In this document: one piece after another, positions 16,683 through 24,862 of the stretch | How the letters are laid out: the number at the start of each line of letters is the position of its first letter | Numbering within the stretch: the stretch's first letter is position 1 | Source: Endozoicomonas arenosclerae | Lineage (GTDB): Bacteria; Pseudomonadota; Gammaproteobacteria; Pseudomonadales; Endozoicomonadaceae | DNA length: 33,829 nt | Direction: 5' to 3' | Assembly: GCF_001562015.1 (NCBI RefSeq) | Contig: NZ_LASA01000009.1 | Span: 1 to 33,829 of the forward strand | Translations under genes and position numbers: made by a program | Notes under the pieces: generated by a model | Database searches by the model: none | Told to the model about the DNA's origin: nothing | What the model saw: only the letters and a program-made list of their open reading frames with translations

Positions 16683-17675
16683 TTAAATGAGTCGACAGAT
16701 GATTTCCCTGTCCAGGACAATCTGGCTTTGATACTCGCGCTTGTTGAATTTGGCGTCGAGGCTTCCCATGGCTTGTTTGGCCATTTCTTCATACTGCTGT
16801 CTGGCGGAATGAATGGTAAATGGCAAGAGGTCGAGAATATAACTGTCACCAAAGGTGGCCCAGTCGATCTGTTCTGGCATTTTATCCAGATGTTTGCGGG
16901 TAAACTGCAGAACACCTTCCATCAAGGTGAAAGAGCCGGTAAACAGTTTTTCTGGCAGTGACTGATGCTGCCTGAAATAGTCTTTCATCATGCTGTAACC
17001 TGCCTCAACGGAGTAATCCAGATGGTGCACGGTTGCGATGTTTTCTGCTTCACCGGATTCTTCCAATGCTTCACTGAAGCCCTGAAATCTCAGGCGACAG
17101 TTATCCAGTGCCTGATTACCACCAAAATAGGCAATAGCACCGGGACGTCCTGTCAGCATCACTCGGGTGAGCTCTTTGGCTGCCTTGCGGTCATCACTGA
17201 TGATCGAGTCCAGTGCTGCGCCTGACTGAAATCGGTCCAGCAAAATGACGGGAATGCCCCGCTTTTCAGCTTGATGATAAACGCGGTAGTCCGTTACGGT
17301 GCTGACTGAGATGATGGCCTCAACCTTTCGACCCGTCAGGGTTCTGACCAGCTTTTCTTCCATCTCGGGCTCATCATCAGAGCAACTGATAATCAGTTGA
17401 TAACCGGCCTTTCGTGCCAACTGTTCCAGATGTTTGCTCAGTTCAGCAAAACCATGGTGCATTAAATCCGGCAGAATAAGGGCCAGTAGTTTGCTGTTCC
17501 GGCTTCTGAGGCCTGCAGCCTGGGCATTGGCAACGTAATGGTGCTCTCTGGCCAGTTCCAGAACCTTCTCACAGGTCTTCTCACTGATTCGATAGCGTTC
17601 TGCATGTCCGTTCAGAATAATGCTGGCTGTGGACTTGGAAACACCGGCCAGTCTCGCCAAATCTTCTAACTTCAT
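16683..17675 (-). CDS. cra: Catabolite repressor/activator Cra (FruR), LacI family
   Basis: A 330-aa LacI-type regulator. The N-terminal helix-turn-helix reads MKLEDLARLAGVSKSTASIILNG, followed by AERYRISEKTCEKVLELAREHHYVANAQAAGLR, which is diagnostic of FruR/Cra rather than other LacI members. The rest is a periplasmic-binding-protein fold (LLALILPDL, GIPVILLDR, TFGDSYILDLLPFTIH). Cra binds fructose-1-phosphate and then releases its operators. It is divergent from fruBKA with two Cra operators in the gap, as in pseudomonads, so control of the fru operon is very likely. Confidence 0.93.
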   Translation of the reverse strand: MKLEDLARLAGVSKSTASIILNGHAERYRISEKTCEKVLELAREHHYVANAQAAGLRSRNSKLLALILPDLMHHGFAELSKHLEQLARKAGYQLIISCSDDEPEMEEKLVRTLTGRKVEAIISVSTVTDYRVYHQAEKRGIPVILLDRFQSGAALDSIISDDRKAAKELTRVMLTGRPGAIAYFGGNQALDNCRLRFQGFSEALEESGEAENIATVHHLDYSVEAGYSMMKDYFRQHQSLPEKLFTGSFTLMEGVLQFTRKHLDKMPEQIDWATFGDSYILDLLPFTIHSARQQYEEMAKQAMGSLDAKFNKREYQSQIVLDREIICRLI

Positions 17676-17735
17676 GGGCGAAAGAAATGATCCATATCAA
17701 AAAAATTGTCACAGAGGACAACAATTTATTCATAA

Positions 17736-17751
17736 GCTAAATCGGTTCAGC
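17736..17751. promoter_or_regulatory. Cra/FruR operator 1
   Basis: GCTAAATCGGTTCAGC is a near-palindrome matching the Cra consensus (GCTGAAWCGNTTCAGC type). It lies in the cra-fruB divergent gap, 60 bp upstream of the cra start. Confidence 0.85.
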
Positions 17752-17767
17752 TAATATGCTGGGCATT

Positions 17768-17783
17768 GCTGAAACGGTTTAGC
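17768..17783. promoter_or_regulatory. Cra/FruR operator 2, abutting the fruB start
   Basis: GCTGAAACGGTTTAGC is a strong Cra site. It ends 4 bases before the fruB ATG, in the place where a ribosome-binding site would be expected. Two sites spaced 32 bp start to start (about three DNA turns) would allow both dimers to bind one face. Confidence 0.87.
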
Positions 17784-17787
17784 CCAT

Positions 17788-18912
17788 ATGTTAACACTGA
17801 ATTTATCCAGTATTTTCCTAAATCAATCTGCTGAAGATAAGTTACAGGTAATCGAGCTAATCGGCCAGAAAATGGTTGAGGTCGGATATACCACAGAAGC
17901 TTACACTGCAGGTTTGAAAGCGCGTGAAGCCATTTCCTCCACATTCCTGGGAAATGGTATCGCTATTCCACATGGTACTCCGGACAGCCGTGATGCTGTC
18001 CTCCAGACCGGTGTGGTCATTCTCCAGTTCCCCAAAGGTGTTGACTGGGGAGAAGGCGAGAAGGTCTTCATGGCGGTAGGCATTGCCGCCCGTTCCAATG
18101 AGCATTTACAGATCCTGAGCGGACTGACACGGGTTCTCGACAATGATGACCTTTGTCTGCATCTGGCAAAAACGGACAATCCCGAGGATGTCATTGAGGC
18201 CATAAACCCTCAGTCCAAACAGCGTACTCTTATTTCCGAGAAATTAGTTCAGTGTCGAAGTGAAGTTAATACGCCGTTTGCACTTAAAGCTGTAGCTGCA
18301 TCCATGCTGGGTGCTGAAGGTTATCTGGAGTCTGGTGCTGAAGAGGCCCTGGCCAGTACCCATGCGATAGTGTCAGGTTCGATAGCGTTTATCAGTACGG
18401 CAAAAGCGACCAGTACCGGGATTGCCCTGATAACGCCGGCAGTCCCTATTTCTTTTGCTGGTAAGTCCGTTAATCTGTTGGTTGCTGTATCCGCTTGTGA
18501 TTCAACTCATGTTTCCATTCTGAAAGAGATTGGCTCCTGGTCGGATGATGCCCTGCTGGCTGACAAGCTGGAAAAGATTGCACCTGCAGATCTGCTGAAC
18601 GCTGCAAAAGGTCAGGGCTGGCCTATCCCTTCAGAAGACGTACTCAGTCGTGAATTCATAATTTTTAATCCTAATGGCATGCATGCCCGTCCGGGTAAGG
18701 TGTTTGTATCGACGATCAAACCTTTTGAGTCACGGATTGAAGTCAGAAATCCCGATAAAGGCAACGCCTTTATCAATGGCAAGAGTTTGATGAAATTGTT
18801 GAGCCTGGGGATCACCAAAGGCACAACCATTGAAGTGAAGGCCAGTGGTCCGGATGCCCAGGCAGCCATGGGAGCACTGGAACAGGCCATCAGCGAAGGA
18901 CTGGGCGAATGA
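17788..18912 (+). CDS. fruB: Fructose PTS multiphosphoryl transfer protein FruB (EIIA-M-HPr)
   Basis: A 374-aa cytoplasmic PTS protein passing phosphate from enzyme I to FruA. The EIIA-Fru domain (about 1-145) has its phosphorylated His at 62 in IAIPHGTPDSR. A middle domain (about 150-280) follows, resembling a second EIIA without a clear active site. The C-terminal HPr-like domain (about 287-374) has active His299 in NPNGMHARPGKVF and NGKSLM near 331-335. This is the DTP arrangement of E. coli FruB. No Shine-Dalgarno sequence is seen; a Cra operator occupies that position. The gene overlaps fruK by four bases (ATGA), so the two are translationally coupled. Confidence 0.95.
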   Translation: MLTLNLSSIFLNQSAEDKLQVIELIGQKMVEVGYTTEAYTAGLKAREAISSTFLGNGIAIPHGTPDSRDAVLQTGVVILQFPKGVDWGEGEKVFMAVGIAARSNEHLQILSGLTRVLDNDDLCLHLAKTDNPEDVIEAINPQSKQRTLISEKLVQCRSEVNTPFALKAVAASMLGAEGYLESGAEEALASTHAIVSGSIAFISTAKATSTGIALITPAVPISFAGKSVNLLVAVSACDSTHVSILKEIGSWSDDALLADKLEKIAPADLLNAAKGQGWPIPSEDVLSREFIIFNPNGMHARPGKVFVSTIKPFESRIEVRNPDKGNAFINGKSLMKLLSLGITKGTTIEVKASGPDAQAAMGALEQAISEGLGE

Positions 18913-19865
18913 TCGTTACAGTAACGCTGAACCCTGCCAAGGATCAGACTGTCCAGCTTGAAAAGTTGCACGTGGATGCTGTGAACGCGGTAGACCAGGT
19001 TGTCGAAACAATGGGAGGTAAAGGCATCAATGTTGCCCGGGTTTTGTCTGACCTTGGGGCTGATGTTTTAGCCACAGGGTTGATGGGCGATAAAGATCAG
19101 TCCCTCTTTCAGGAATACCTTGATAAGTATCAGGTGCAAACTCAGTTTGTCACTCTGGAAGGTTCTGTGCGCTCCAATATCAAGCTGGTTGATCGCTCAA
19201 CCGAAGAGGTCACTGACATCAACTTTCCTGGCTTTAATGCCAGCGATTCTGATCTTGATACTGTGCTTCAAGTTATACGAGCACAGCCTGGCATCTCATT
19301 TGTAGCCGTATGTGGCAGTTTGCCTCCGGGCATTTCTCTGAACGCATTCGAAACATTCTTGCAGTCCATTAAAGAACTGGGGTTCAAGCTGGCCGTTGAT
19401 ACCAGTGGTAAAGCTCTGGATGCAGCCATTCGGGTGAAACCAGACTTGATCAAGCCAAACTTGTCGGAACTGTCGGATTGGGCTGAACAAGCCATGAGTC
19501 AGGAAGAGGCCGTCAGTCTGGCAGCAGAGCTTTCTGATGCAGGTATCAGCGATGTGGTTCTGTCCTGTGGGGCTGATGGTGCCTGGTTTGTTCATCATGA
19601 TCAGGCAATTAAGGCTCTTCCAGGCAAGGTCAAAGTCGTCAGCACAGTAGGTGCCGGAGACTCCATGATGGCGGCCTGCCTGTTTGGAATTACCCGTGAA
19701 CTACCCAGAAAAGACTGGGCCAGGCTGGCAACTGCCTGTGGCATGAAAGCTGTTTCCCAGCCAGGGGTGGGTGAGTGCTCGGAAGAGACACTGATGGAGT
19801 ATCTGGCTTCAGTTGAAGTCATTGAAGTTGGAAACAAGGTGAAGTTTGCCGGAGCTGCCCGGTAA
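18909..19865 (+). CDS. fruK: 1-phosphofructokinase FruK
   Basis: A 318-aa PfkB-family sugar kinase that phosphorylates fructose-1-phosphate to fructose-1,6-bisphosphate. The N-terminus MIVTVTLNPAKDQTVQL is typical of FruK. The PfkB glycine motif GGKGINVARVLSDLG is near 36-50. The C-terminal anion-hole and catalytic motif, TVGAGDSMMAA, is near 247-257, with the catalytic Asp in G-A-G-D-S. It is the middle gene of fruBKA: its ATG overlaps the fruB stop, and fruA begins just after its stop. Confidence 0.95.
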   Translation: MIVTVTLNPAKDQTVQLEKLHVDAVNAVDQVVETMGGKGINVARVLSDLGADVLATGLMGDKDQSLFQEYLDKYQVQTQFVTLEGSVRSNIKLVDRSTEEVTDINFPGFNASDSDLDTVLQVIRAQPGISFVAVCGSLPPGISLNAFETFLQSIKELGFKLAVDTSGKALDAAIRVKPDLIKPNLSELSDWAEQAMSQEEAVSLAAELSDAGISDVVLSCGADGAWFVHHDQAIKALPGKVKVVSTVGAGDSMMAACLFGITRELPRKDWARLATACGMKAVSQPGVGECSEETLMEYLASVEVIEVGNKVKFAGAAR

Positions 19866-19877
19866 ATGAGGAATACA

Positions 19878-21563
19878 ATGAAGCATTATGTATTGATCAG
19901 TGCCTGCCCTTCTGGGGTGGCAAGCTGTTTTCTTGCAGCCGATAAGTTATCTCGGGAAGCCTCTACTAAAGGCATTCAGCTGAGTGTTGAAGTTGATAGC
20001 GCTCTGACCAGTGAGCGATTGGAAGCCTCTGTTTTTGACAGCGCGGATTGTGTTCTGGTGGCCAGTGAAACCATCAGTAGTTCTCTGGCTGAAAGGTTGG
20101 AAGGGTTGCGCGTTTTCAAAACTTCTGCCCAGGCTATTCTCGACAACCCTGCCGCTGTTCTTGATCAGGCAGAAGAGAATGCCCAGCCACTGGAAGCCAG
20201 TGCAAAGGCACCCAAAGTGGTAGCTGTCACGGCCTGTCCAACAGGTGTCGCTCATACTTTCATGTCTGCTGAAGCTCTGGTGGAAGCCGGTAAATCACTG
20301 GGCTACGGGATTCTGGTGGAAAAGCAAGGATCTGCTGGCGCTAAAGACTCTTTGACAGCAGAACAGATCGCCGAAGCAGATGTTGTAATTCTGGCTACTG
20401 ATATTGAAGTGGATACCACACGTTTTGCCGGTAAAAAAGTGTTCAGGACTTCCACGGGTGAAGCGCTGAAAAAGTCTGAATCTGTTTTGAAGAGAGCTCT
20501 GACAGAAGGCAGTGAACTTAAAGCTCAAGCTGCAGCCAAAACTGCGATCGAGAAGAAAAAAGCTTCCGGTGCTTATCAGCATCTGTTGACTGGTGTCTCC
20601 TATATGCTGCCTCTGGTAGTGGCAGGTGGCCTGATCATCGCTCTGTCTTTTGCATTTGGTATCAATGCTTTTGAGCAGGAAGGAACGCTGGCTGCTGCCT
20701 TGATGAGTATTGGTGGCGGCAGTGCTTTTGCTCTTATGGTGCCGGTTCTGGCTGGGTATATCGCTTTCTCTATTGCTGAACGCCCTGGTCTGGCACCGGG
20801 CATGATTGGCGGTATGTTGGCTTCTACTCTGGGAGCAGGTTTCCTGGGCGGTATCATTGCGGGCTTTATAGCGGGTTATTCCGCCAACGGTGTAAAGAAA
20901 GCTGTACGGCTTCCGGCAACTATGGAAAGCCTGATGCCAGTCCTGGTGATCCCTCTGCTGAGTTCGTTGATCACCGGGTTGTTGATGATTTATGTCGTGG
21001 GTGCTCCTGTAAAAAGCATCATGGACACCATGACGGCTTTCCTGCAAAGCATGAATGGTACCAATGCATTGCTGTTGGGTGCACTGTTGGGGGCGATGAT
21101 GGCCTTCGATATGGGTGGGCCTGTCAACAAAGCCGCTTATACATTTGGCGTAGGTCTGATTACCAGTCAAACCTATGGTCCTATGGCTGCGGTTATGGCC
21201 GCAGGTATGGTGCCTCCTCTGGGTCTGGCCCTGGCGACTATTCTGGCAAAGAAGAAGTTCAGCAAAGAAGAACTGGAAGGTGGCAAGGCTGCCGGTATTC
21301 TGGGGCTTTGCTTCATTACCGAAGGCGCCATTCCATTTGCGGCCCGTGACCCTTTACGAGTGATTCCCTGCAGTGTGGCGGGTTCAGCCCTGACTGGCGC
21401 TATTTCCATGTGGATGGGCATTGGCCTGAAAGCGCCTCATGGTGGTGTATTTGTCATGATGATTCCAGAAGCCATCAGTAATGTGGGTGGGTATGCCATG
21501 GCTATTGCTTTGGGTACCATTGTGACCGGTGTCGTCTACAGCGCACTGAGAAAAAATCCCTGA
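19878..21563 (+). CDS. fruA: Fructose-specific PTS enzyme IIB'BC, FruA
   Basis: The membrane permease that imports fructose and phosphorylates it to fructose-1-phosphate. Two EIIB-like domains come first: an N-terminal B' (ISACPSGVASCF, about 5-80) and the true EIIB (about 103-200) with the phosphorylated Cys120 in VTACPTGVAHTF. The EIIC membrane domain (about 222-561) has hydrophobic segments such as MLPLVVAGGLIIALSFAFG and the family stretch MAFDMGGPVNKAAY; it ends with ITEGAIPFAARDPLR. The ATG at 19878 is preferred because GAGG lies seven bases upstream of it. An in-frame ATG at 19866 is also possible. Its 3' end overlaps the convergent S10 peptidase gene by 28 bp. Confidence 0.95.
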   Translation: MKHYVLISACPSGVASCFLAADKLSREASTKGIQLSVEVDSALTSERLEASVFDSADCVLVASETISSSLAERLEGLRVFKTSAQAILDNPAAVLDQAEENAQPLEASAKAPKVVAVTACPTGVAHTFMSAEALVEAGKSLGYGILVEKQGSAGAKDSLTAEQIAEADVVILATDIEVDTTRFAGKKVFRTSTGEALKKSESVLKRALTEGSELKAQAAAKTAIEKKKASGAYQHLLTGVSYMLPLVVAGGLIIALSFAFGINAFEQEGTLAAALMSIGGGSAFALMVPVLAGYIAFSIAERPGLAPGMIGGMLASTLGAGFLGGIIAGFIAGYSANGVKKAVRLPATMESLMPVLVIPLLSSLITGLLMIYVVGAPVKSIMDTMTAFLQSMNGTNALLLGALLGAMMAFDMGGPVNKAAYTFGVGLITSQTYGPMAAVMAAGMVPPLGLALATILAKKKFSKEELEGGKAAGILGLCFITEGAIPFAARDPLRVIPCSVAGSALTGAISMWMGIGLKAPHGGVFVMMIPEAISNVGGYAMAIALGTIVTGVVYSALRKNP

Positions 21564-23032
21564 CCCTTGATTATGAGCCCGGAAAGATCCGGGCTCCAGG
21601 CTATTTGCCCCTCACCAGTCAGGTCTTCTGTTCTAACCGGATCCTGCAGTTTAAAAAACCATTGGCTCATGCTGTCCTGTCGTACAAAATTCTGCATCAT
21701 ATCGAAGGCAAACTTTGGCTGGTCCATCGGTACCAGGTGACCTGCTGTTGGAAAAGTAAACAATGTCAGGTTGCCGGATGAGCGAACGGTCTGGTAAGCC
21801 TGATCATACTCGTCAAAGAAATCTTTCTGCCCGGTAGCAAGAAAGTCCTGCTTACCGCTCCAGTCTATGGTTTGCAGCCAGGAAATGGTGGCAAAGTTGT
21901 TGCAGCACATATCCTGATCCCCTGAATAAATCAGTACCGGCATGGATTCAATCAACGTGGGGAATAGCTCGCTCCTGGAGTTCTGTTCTCCGGCTGCAAA
22001 CTGGTCTGCTACCCAGTTATTGGTGTCGTCCCATTTTTTAGTGGCAACAGAAACGGCATTAATGGCGGTTCTTACATCATCGCGGTTAAGGTACTGACCC
22101 AGAGCCTTGAAAACGTAATCAGGCCCTCTTCTGCGAAAATCATATAAGTTTCTTTGTGAGTCTTTCACCACTATGTTCACAGCCTTCATACAGTAATCGT
22201 TGACCCACTTTGGAACGGTATAACCCTTAAACTTCAGAATCTGCGTTGTACAGTTGTCTGCCATGGTTTTTGTCTGGTTGAACTGGGTATACGTCAGTGT
22301 TCCGTGTTCACCTGCAAATACCGGCATAAGAGGGTTCTGTATGGCTGGGTCTACCCACGGGTTGCCTAGGGATATTTTGACCAGCTTGATGGTTGAGTTG
22401 GACGGATCCTTGTTCATCTCAAGGATCTTGGTGGCAATACTGGGTACATAGTGTCCACCAAATGATTCACCGGCAATAATGAGAGGGCGCGAGCGGAAGT
22501 TCTTGTCCTTATGATTATCCAGAAACGCCTGAATACCTCGGTAAAGTTGTTCCGTGGCTTCTTCTTCATTCTGGGCTGCAGCGGCCTTAGTGGTACTGAA
22601 AGACAAGCCCGTACCTGCTGGTTGGTCTATGGCTAAATAGGCTGCAATTTTGTGCCATGAGTAGAGGCGGGGCTTGATGAAGTTGCTGCTTTTTTCCATT
22701 GCAGATGGATCAATGTAGAAAGGACCATTCTCCATAAAAAAACCGTCCAGACTGGAAGAACCGGGTCCTCCATTAAGCCAGATCACAATCGGACTTGTGT
22801 CATTGCCATTCCCAGACTCTGCAAACCAGTAAAAGAGGAAAGCTTCTCCACCGTCGGATGCTGTGTTGACTTTCAGGTGGCCTGCCTCCTGACCCTCAAT
22901 AGTGCCTGTATATCCGGGCAGACTCGTTACTGGTGCTGGAGGTATGGGTTCCTGCGGGTTGGAAGGAGAGGCTAGAGTGCTAAGCGACAGTAATAGAGTA
23001 ATGCCGGCAAGCAGAGTGCGAAGTCTAAGCAT
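21536..23032 (-). CDS. Secreted serine carboxypeptidase, peptidase family S10
   Basis: A 498-aa alpha/beta-hydrolase peptidase that removes C-terminal residues from peptides at acidic pH. A Sec signal peptide is clear (MLRLRTLLAGITLLLSLSTLA, cleavage near 21). Family motifs: WLNGGPGSSS (85-94), the catalytic Ser190 in GESFGGHYVP, the Asp box YSGDQDMCCN (D371/D373) and His431 in TAGHLVPMDQP. Cysteines at 260, 280, 375 and 376 could form the disulfides known in this family. S10 enzymes are mainly eukaryotic (plant and yeast vacuoles, animal lysosomes), and the protein reads like them throughout. Its last 28 bp overlap fruA. A Fur box lies about 130 bp upstream, though it better fits a small RNA on the other strand. 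Confidence 0.92.
   Translation of the reverse strand: MLRLRTLLAGITLLLSLSTLASPSNPQEPIPPAPVTSLPGYTGTIEGQEAGHLKVNTASDGGEAFLFYWFAESGNGNDTSPIVIWLNGGPGSSSLDGFFMENGPFYIDPSAMEKSSNFIKPRLYSWHKIAAYLAIDQPAGTGLSFSTTKAAAAQNEEEATEQLYRGIQAFLDNHKDKNFRSRPLIIAGESFGGHYVPSIATKILEMNKDPSNSTIKLVKISLGNPWVDPAIQNPLMPVFAGEHGTLTYTQFNQTKTMADNCTTQILKFKGYTVPKWVNDYCMKAVNIVVKDSQRNLYDFRRRGPDYVFKALGQYLNRDDVRTAINAVSVATKKWDDTNNWVADQFAAGEQNSRSELFPTLIESMPVLIYSGDQDMCCNNFATISWLQTIDWSGKQDFLATGQKDFFDEYDQAYQTVRSSGNLTLFTFPTAGHLVPMDQPKFAFDMMQNFVRQDSMSQWFFKLQDPVRTEDLTGEGQIAWSPDLSGLIIKGQGFFLSAL
21575..21596. terminator. Hairpin behind fruA, inside the end of the S10 gene
   Basis: GAGCCCGGA (21575-21583) and TCCGGGCTC (21588-21596) make a perfect 9-bp stem with a 4-base loop, 12 bases after the fruA stop. 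There is no T-run. It probably ends or stabilises the fru mRNA, and it lies inside the last codons of the convergent peptidase gene. Confidence 0.6.
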
Positions 23033-23137
23033 TGGGAAGTCTACTTCTCAGATAAAAGTGAATAGCCTTCAGAAAAGTAGAATGAGGTGGTGTGAGGAGC
23101 AAATCACATCCTGGTGAAAAAAAAACCAAAAATAGAG

Positions 23138-23178
23138 TTGCAAACTGCCTGATTAGATATAGAATGATAATCATTCTC
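23138..23178 (+). promoter_or_regulatory. Sigma-70 promoter with overlapping Fur box
   Basis: TTGCAA (23138-23143) and TAGAAT (23160-23165) are spaced 16 bp. A Fur box at 23160-23178 matches 16 of 19 positions of the classical consensus GATAATGATAATCATTATC by my own count. It covers the -10 element and the expected transcription start. Iron-loaded Fur would block this promoter, and iron starvation would release it. Confidence 0.8.
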
Positions 23179-23302
23179 ATTAACAATAAAAAAGGAGATG
23201 CCTATCGAAACCAGACTTTTTGACCTGATTAACTGGTAAACAGCTACCAGTAACTCGCATATCCTCATCGTTTTGGCGGCTCGTCCCAAGCCGCCTTTTT
23301 TT
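23172..23302 (+). ncRNA. Candidate Fur-regulated small RNA (RyhB/PrrF-like by design)
   Basis: The promoter and Fur box drive transcription to the right, and 130 bases later there is a strong intrinsic terminator, with no convincing gene between. The predicted RNA is about 131 nt. It contains a 7-bp hairpin, ACTGGTA/TACCAGT (23232-23238 with 23245-23251), an unpaired stretch CGCATATCCTCATCG (23257-23271) and the terminator hairpin. TCCTC in the unpaired part is complementary to ribosome-binding sites of the GAGGA type, as a translation-blocking seed would be. A U-tail and adjacent hairpin would suit Hfq binding. The sequence does not obviously resemble E. coli RyhB or Pseudomonas PrrF; the analogy is in layout only. 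Confidence 0.7.
23275..23302 (+). terminator. Intrinsic terminator of the candidate small RNA
   Basis: GGCGGCT (23275-23281) and AGCCGCC (23289-23295) form a 7-bp GC-rich stem, followed by seven T residues. It is functional only on the plus strand. Both neighbouring genes are on the minus strand, so it needs an unannotated plus-strand transcript to make sense. Confidence 0.9.
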
Positions 23303-23352
23303 ATTCCAGAGTTTTATAGATTACCGTTGGCTTCTCAGCCTGCCAATTGCTT

Positions 23353-24717
23353 TCAGGCATCATCAAGTTTCAGGCTCTGCAGTTTATCGAAAAGAGGTCT
23401 AATGACTGTTAAATGTTCTTCGGCATATCGCTGTTTTTCCGAGATGGTTAGCTCTTCTGGACTCTGCTCGGTTTTTATTGTTTCTTCCAATGCCTTTTGT
23501 CCCATATTGAAAATATAACGGCTAGATAATGCTAAGGGGCGATAACCAAAGCCGATAAGCATGCCCTGTAGCCAGAGAATTGCGACTCGGGTGTTGGCAT
23601 CCGGGAAGGGTCTGAGACTGAGAAGCTCTAGTATTGAAGTGGATACAGTTTCATACAGCTGAGCCTCAGTTTGTATGCCCTGCATTTTGGCTGAGGTCTC
23701 TGAAAACCAGTGGTCCAGTGGTGCTCTAATGAATTTGTCAGGCAGTTCGTTGTAGCGCAGAAAGGCAATTCCTTCCTGTTGCAACCGGGGGATCATGGCA
23801 TTAATCGTGCTGTGGACCAGGCTGTAACCCCCTTTGCCTTTGAACTTATCTAATGTGTATTTCCATCCCAGCACCATGCTCAGTTCGTGAGGGTTTACCT
23901 TATTAAGGGCCTGAAGGTAAGAATCTAGATCCTGTCGTGAGCAATAGTAAGCTGCTACTTCTTCCATGAATGCCTGAGCCTCAGCTCTGGAACCGGGAGG
24001 CTGTTGATAAAGCTTTACGGCCAGCTCAACAGGCACAGCCAGATAGATATCTTTATTATTGATAAACACTCTGAAGCAGAAAGGAGGTAATTCCGGCAGA
24101 CCTGCTAATTGACAGGCTTTATCCAGCTTCTCTTTGGATTCGTAGAGTGTCGCCTCAGAGCATTCGGACTCTGCATACTTTTTTACACAAGGAGCGTCAT
24201 GCCCATAGACGGGTTGTTTCAAAACCTTATGCTGGGTAGGAATGTATCGGAAGTCCCCTGCCCTGTATGTTGTTGAGGAGAAACCTGAGCAATCTCGTGG
24301 ACCATGCTCAAAGCTGTGTGAATGAAGATCTTGCAGCAAAGATTCCAGCTCAGAGGGTGAGGTGAAGCGGCCATTGCTTATGGCATCAACCATAAAGATC
24401 CAGCTGTTCACCAGGCTCTGACCTTTGCCTTTTTCTTCACTATGATAATTCTCCCATTGAGTCAGCGCTTTCTGATCAAAAACGATTGGCAGAAGCTGTT
24501 CAGGCGACAAGCCTTTAAGATGCTTTAAGCCTTCATAGCCCGGTTTAACCAAAGGAGACGCTTTGCTTAAATCCCGGAAAGTGGAGGTGGGCAATGCCTC
24601 TGGCTCCGGAATTTCCTTTTTATATTCAGCAGGATTGTCTCCAGACTCTTGCTCAGAAAGAGCCGGATTAGATGAATAAATTTCCTTGCCCGTTGGTTTG
24701 GGTGATGTGGGTTCCAT
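23353..24717 (-). CDS. Fic-like domain protein with degenerate active-site motif
   Basis: A 454-aa soluble protein from the ATG at 24717; an in-frame GTG at 24744 would add nine residues. Near residues 369-377 it reads RPFPDANTR, aligning with the Fic motif H-P-F-x-D/E-G/A-N-G-R. The catalytic His is Arg and the second Gly is Thr, while P, F, D, N and R are kept. The helices around it (ETVSTSILELLSL before, VAILWLQGMLIGFGYRPL after) fit a Fic core. Active Fic proteins transfer AMP or other phosphate-linked groups to target proteins; with Arg for His this one may be inactive or work differently. The first ~60 residues are polar and probably disordered. It may be a secreted effector, but no secretion signal is evident. 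Confidence 0.7.
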   Translation of the reverse strand: MEPTSPKPTGKEIYSSNPALSEQESGDNPAEYKKEIPEPEALPTSTFRDLSKASPLVKPGYEGLKHLKGLSPEQLLPIVFDQKALTQWENYHSEEKGKGQSLVNSWIFMVDAISNGRFTSPSELESLLQDLHSHSFEHGPRDCSGFSSTTYRAGDFRYIPTQHKVLKQPVYGHDAPCVKKYAESECSEATLYESKEKLDKACQLAGLPELPPFCFRVFINNKDIYLAVPVELAVKLYQQPPGSRAEAQAFMEEVAAYYCSRQDLDSYLQALNKVNPHELSMVLGWKYTLDKFKGKGGYSLVHSTINAMIPRLQQEGIAFLRYNELPDKFIRAPLDHWFSETSAKMQGIQTEAQLYETVSTSILELLSLRPFPDANTRVAILWLQGMLIGFGYRPLALSSRYIFNMGQKALEETIKTEQSPEELTISEKQRYAEEHLTVIRPLFDKLQSLKLDDA

Positions 24718-24862
24718 GCCTCTTCCGTCCCTGATATGAAACACTAATCCTGTTTTTACTATAGGAGCGAGTTAACCACAGAGACATTAGATTCAGTTTT
24801 TTTTCATCCAATTTCCGAAAAATGAGGTATAACCTTCTACGGACCAAAGGAGGAAAGTGTTA

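Noticed and set aside
20295-21170. 291-aa minus-strand ORF inside fruA.
   Set aside because: Its low-complexity His/Gln/Ser-rich translation is an antisense shadow of fruA codons.
23033-23178. The Fur box as the operator of the S10 carboxypeptidase gene.
   Set aside because: It is about 130 bp from that start and sits exactly on a plus-strand -10 element, so the small RNA is the better-fitting target. A two-way effect is not excluded.
23198-23239. 13-aa ORF (MPIETRLFDLINW) inside the candidate small RNA.
   Set aside because: GGAG touches the ATG with no spacing, so initiation would be poor. It may still be a dual-function RNA, but there is no support for that.
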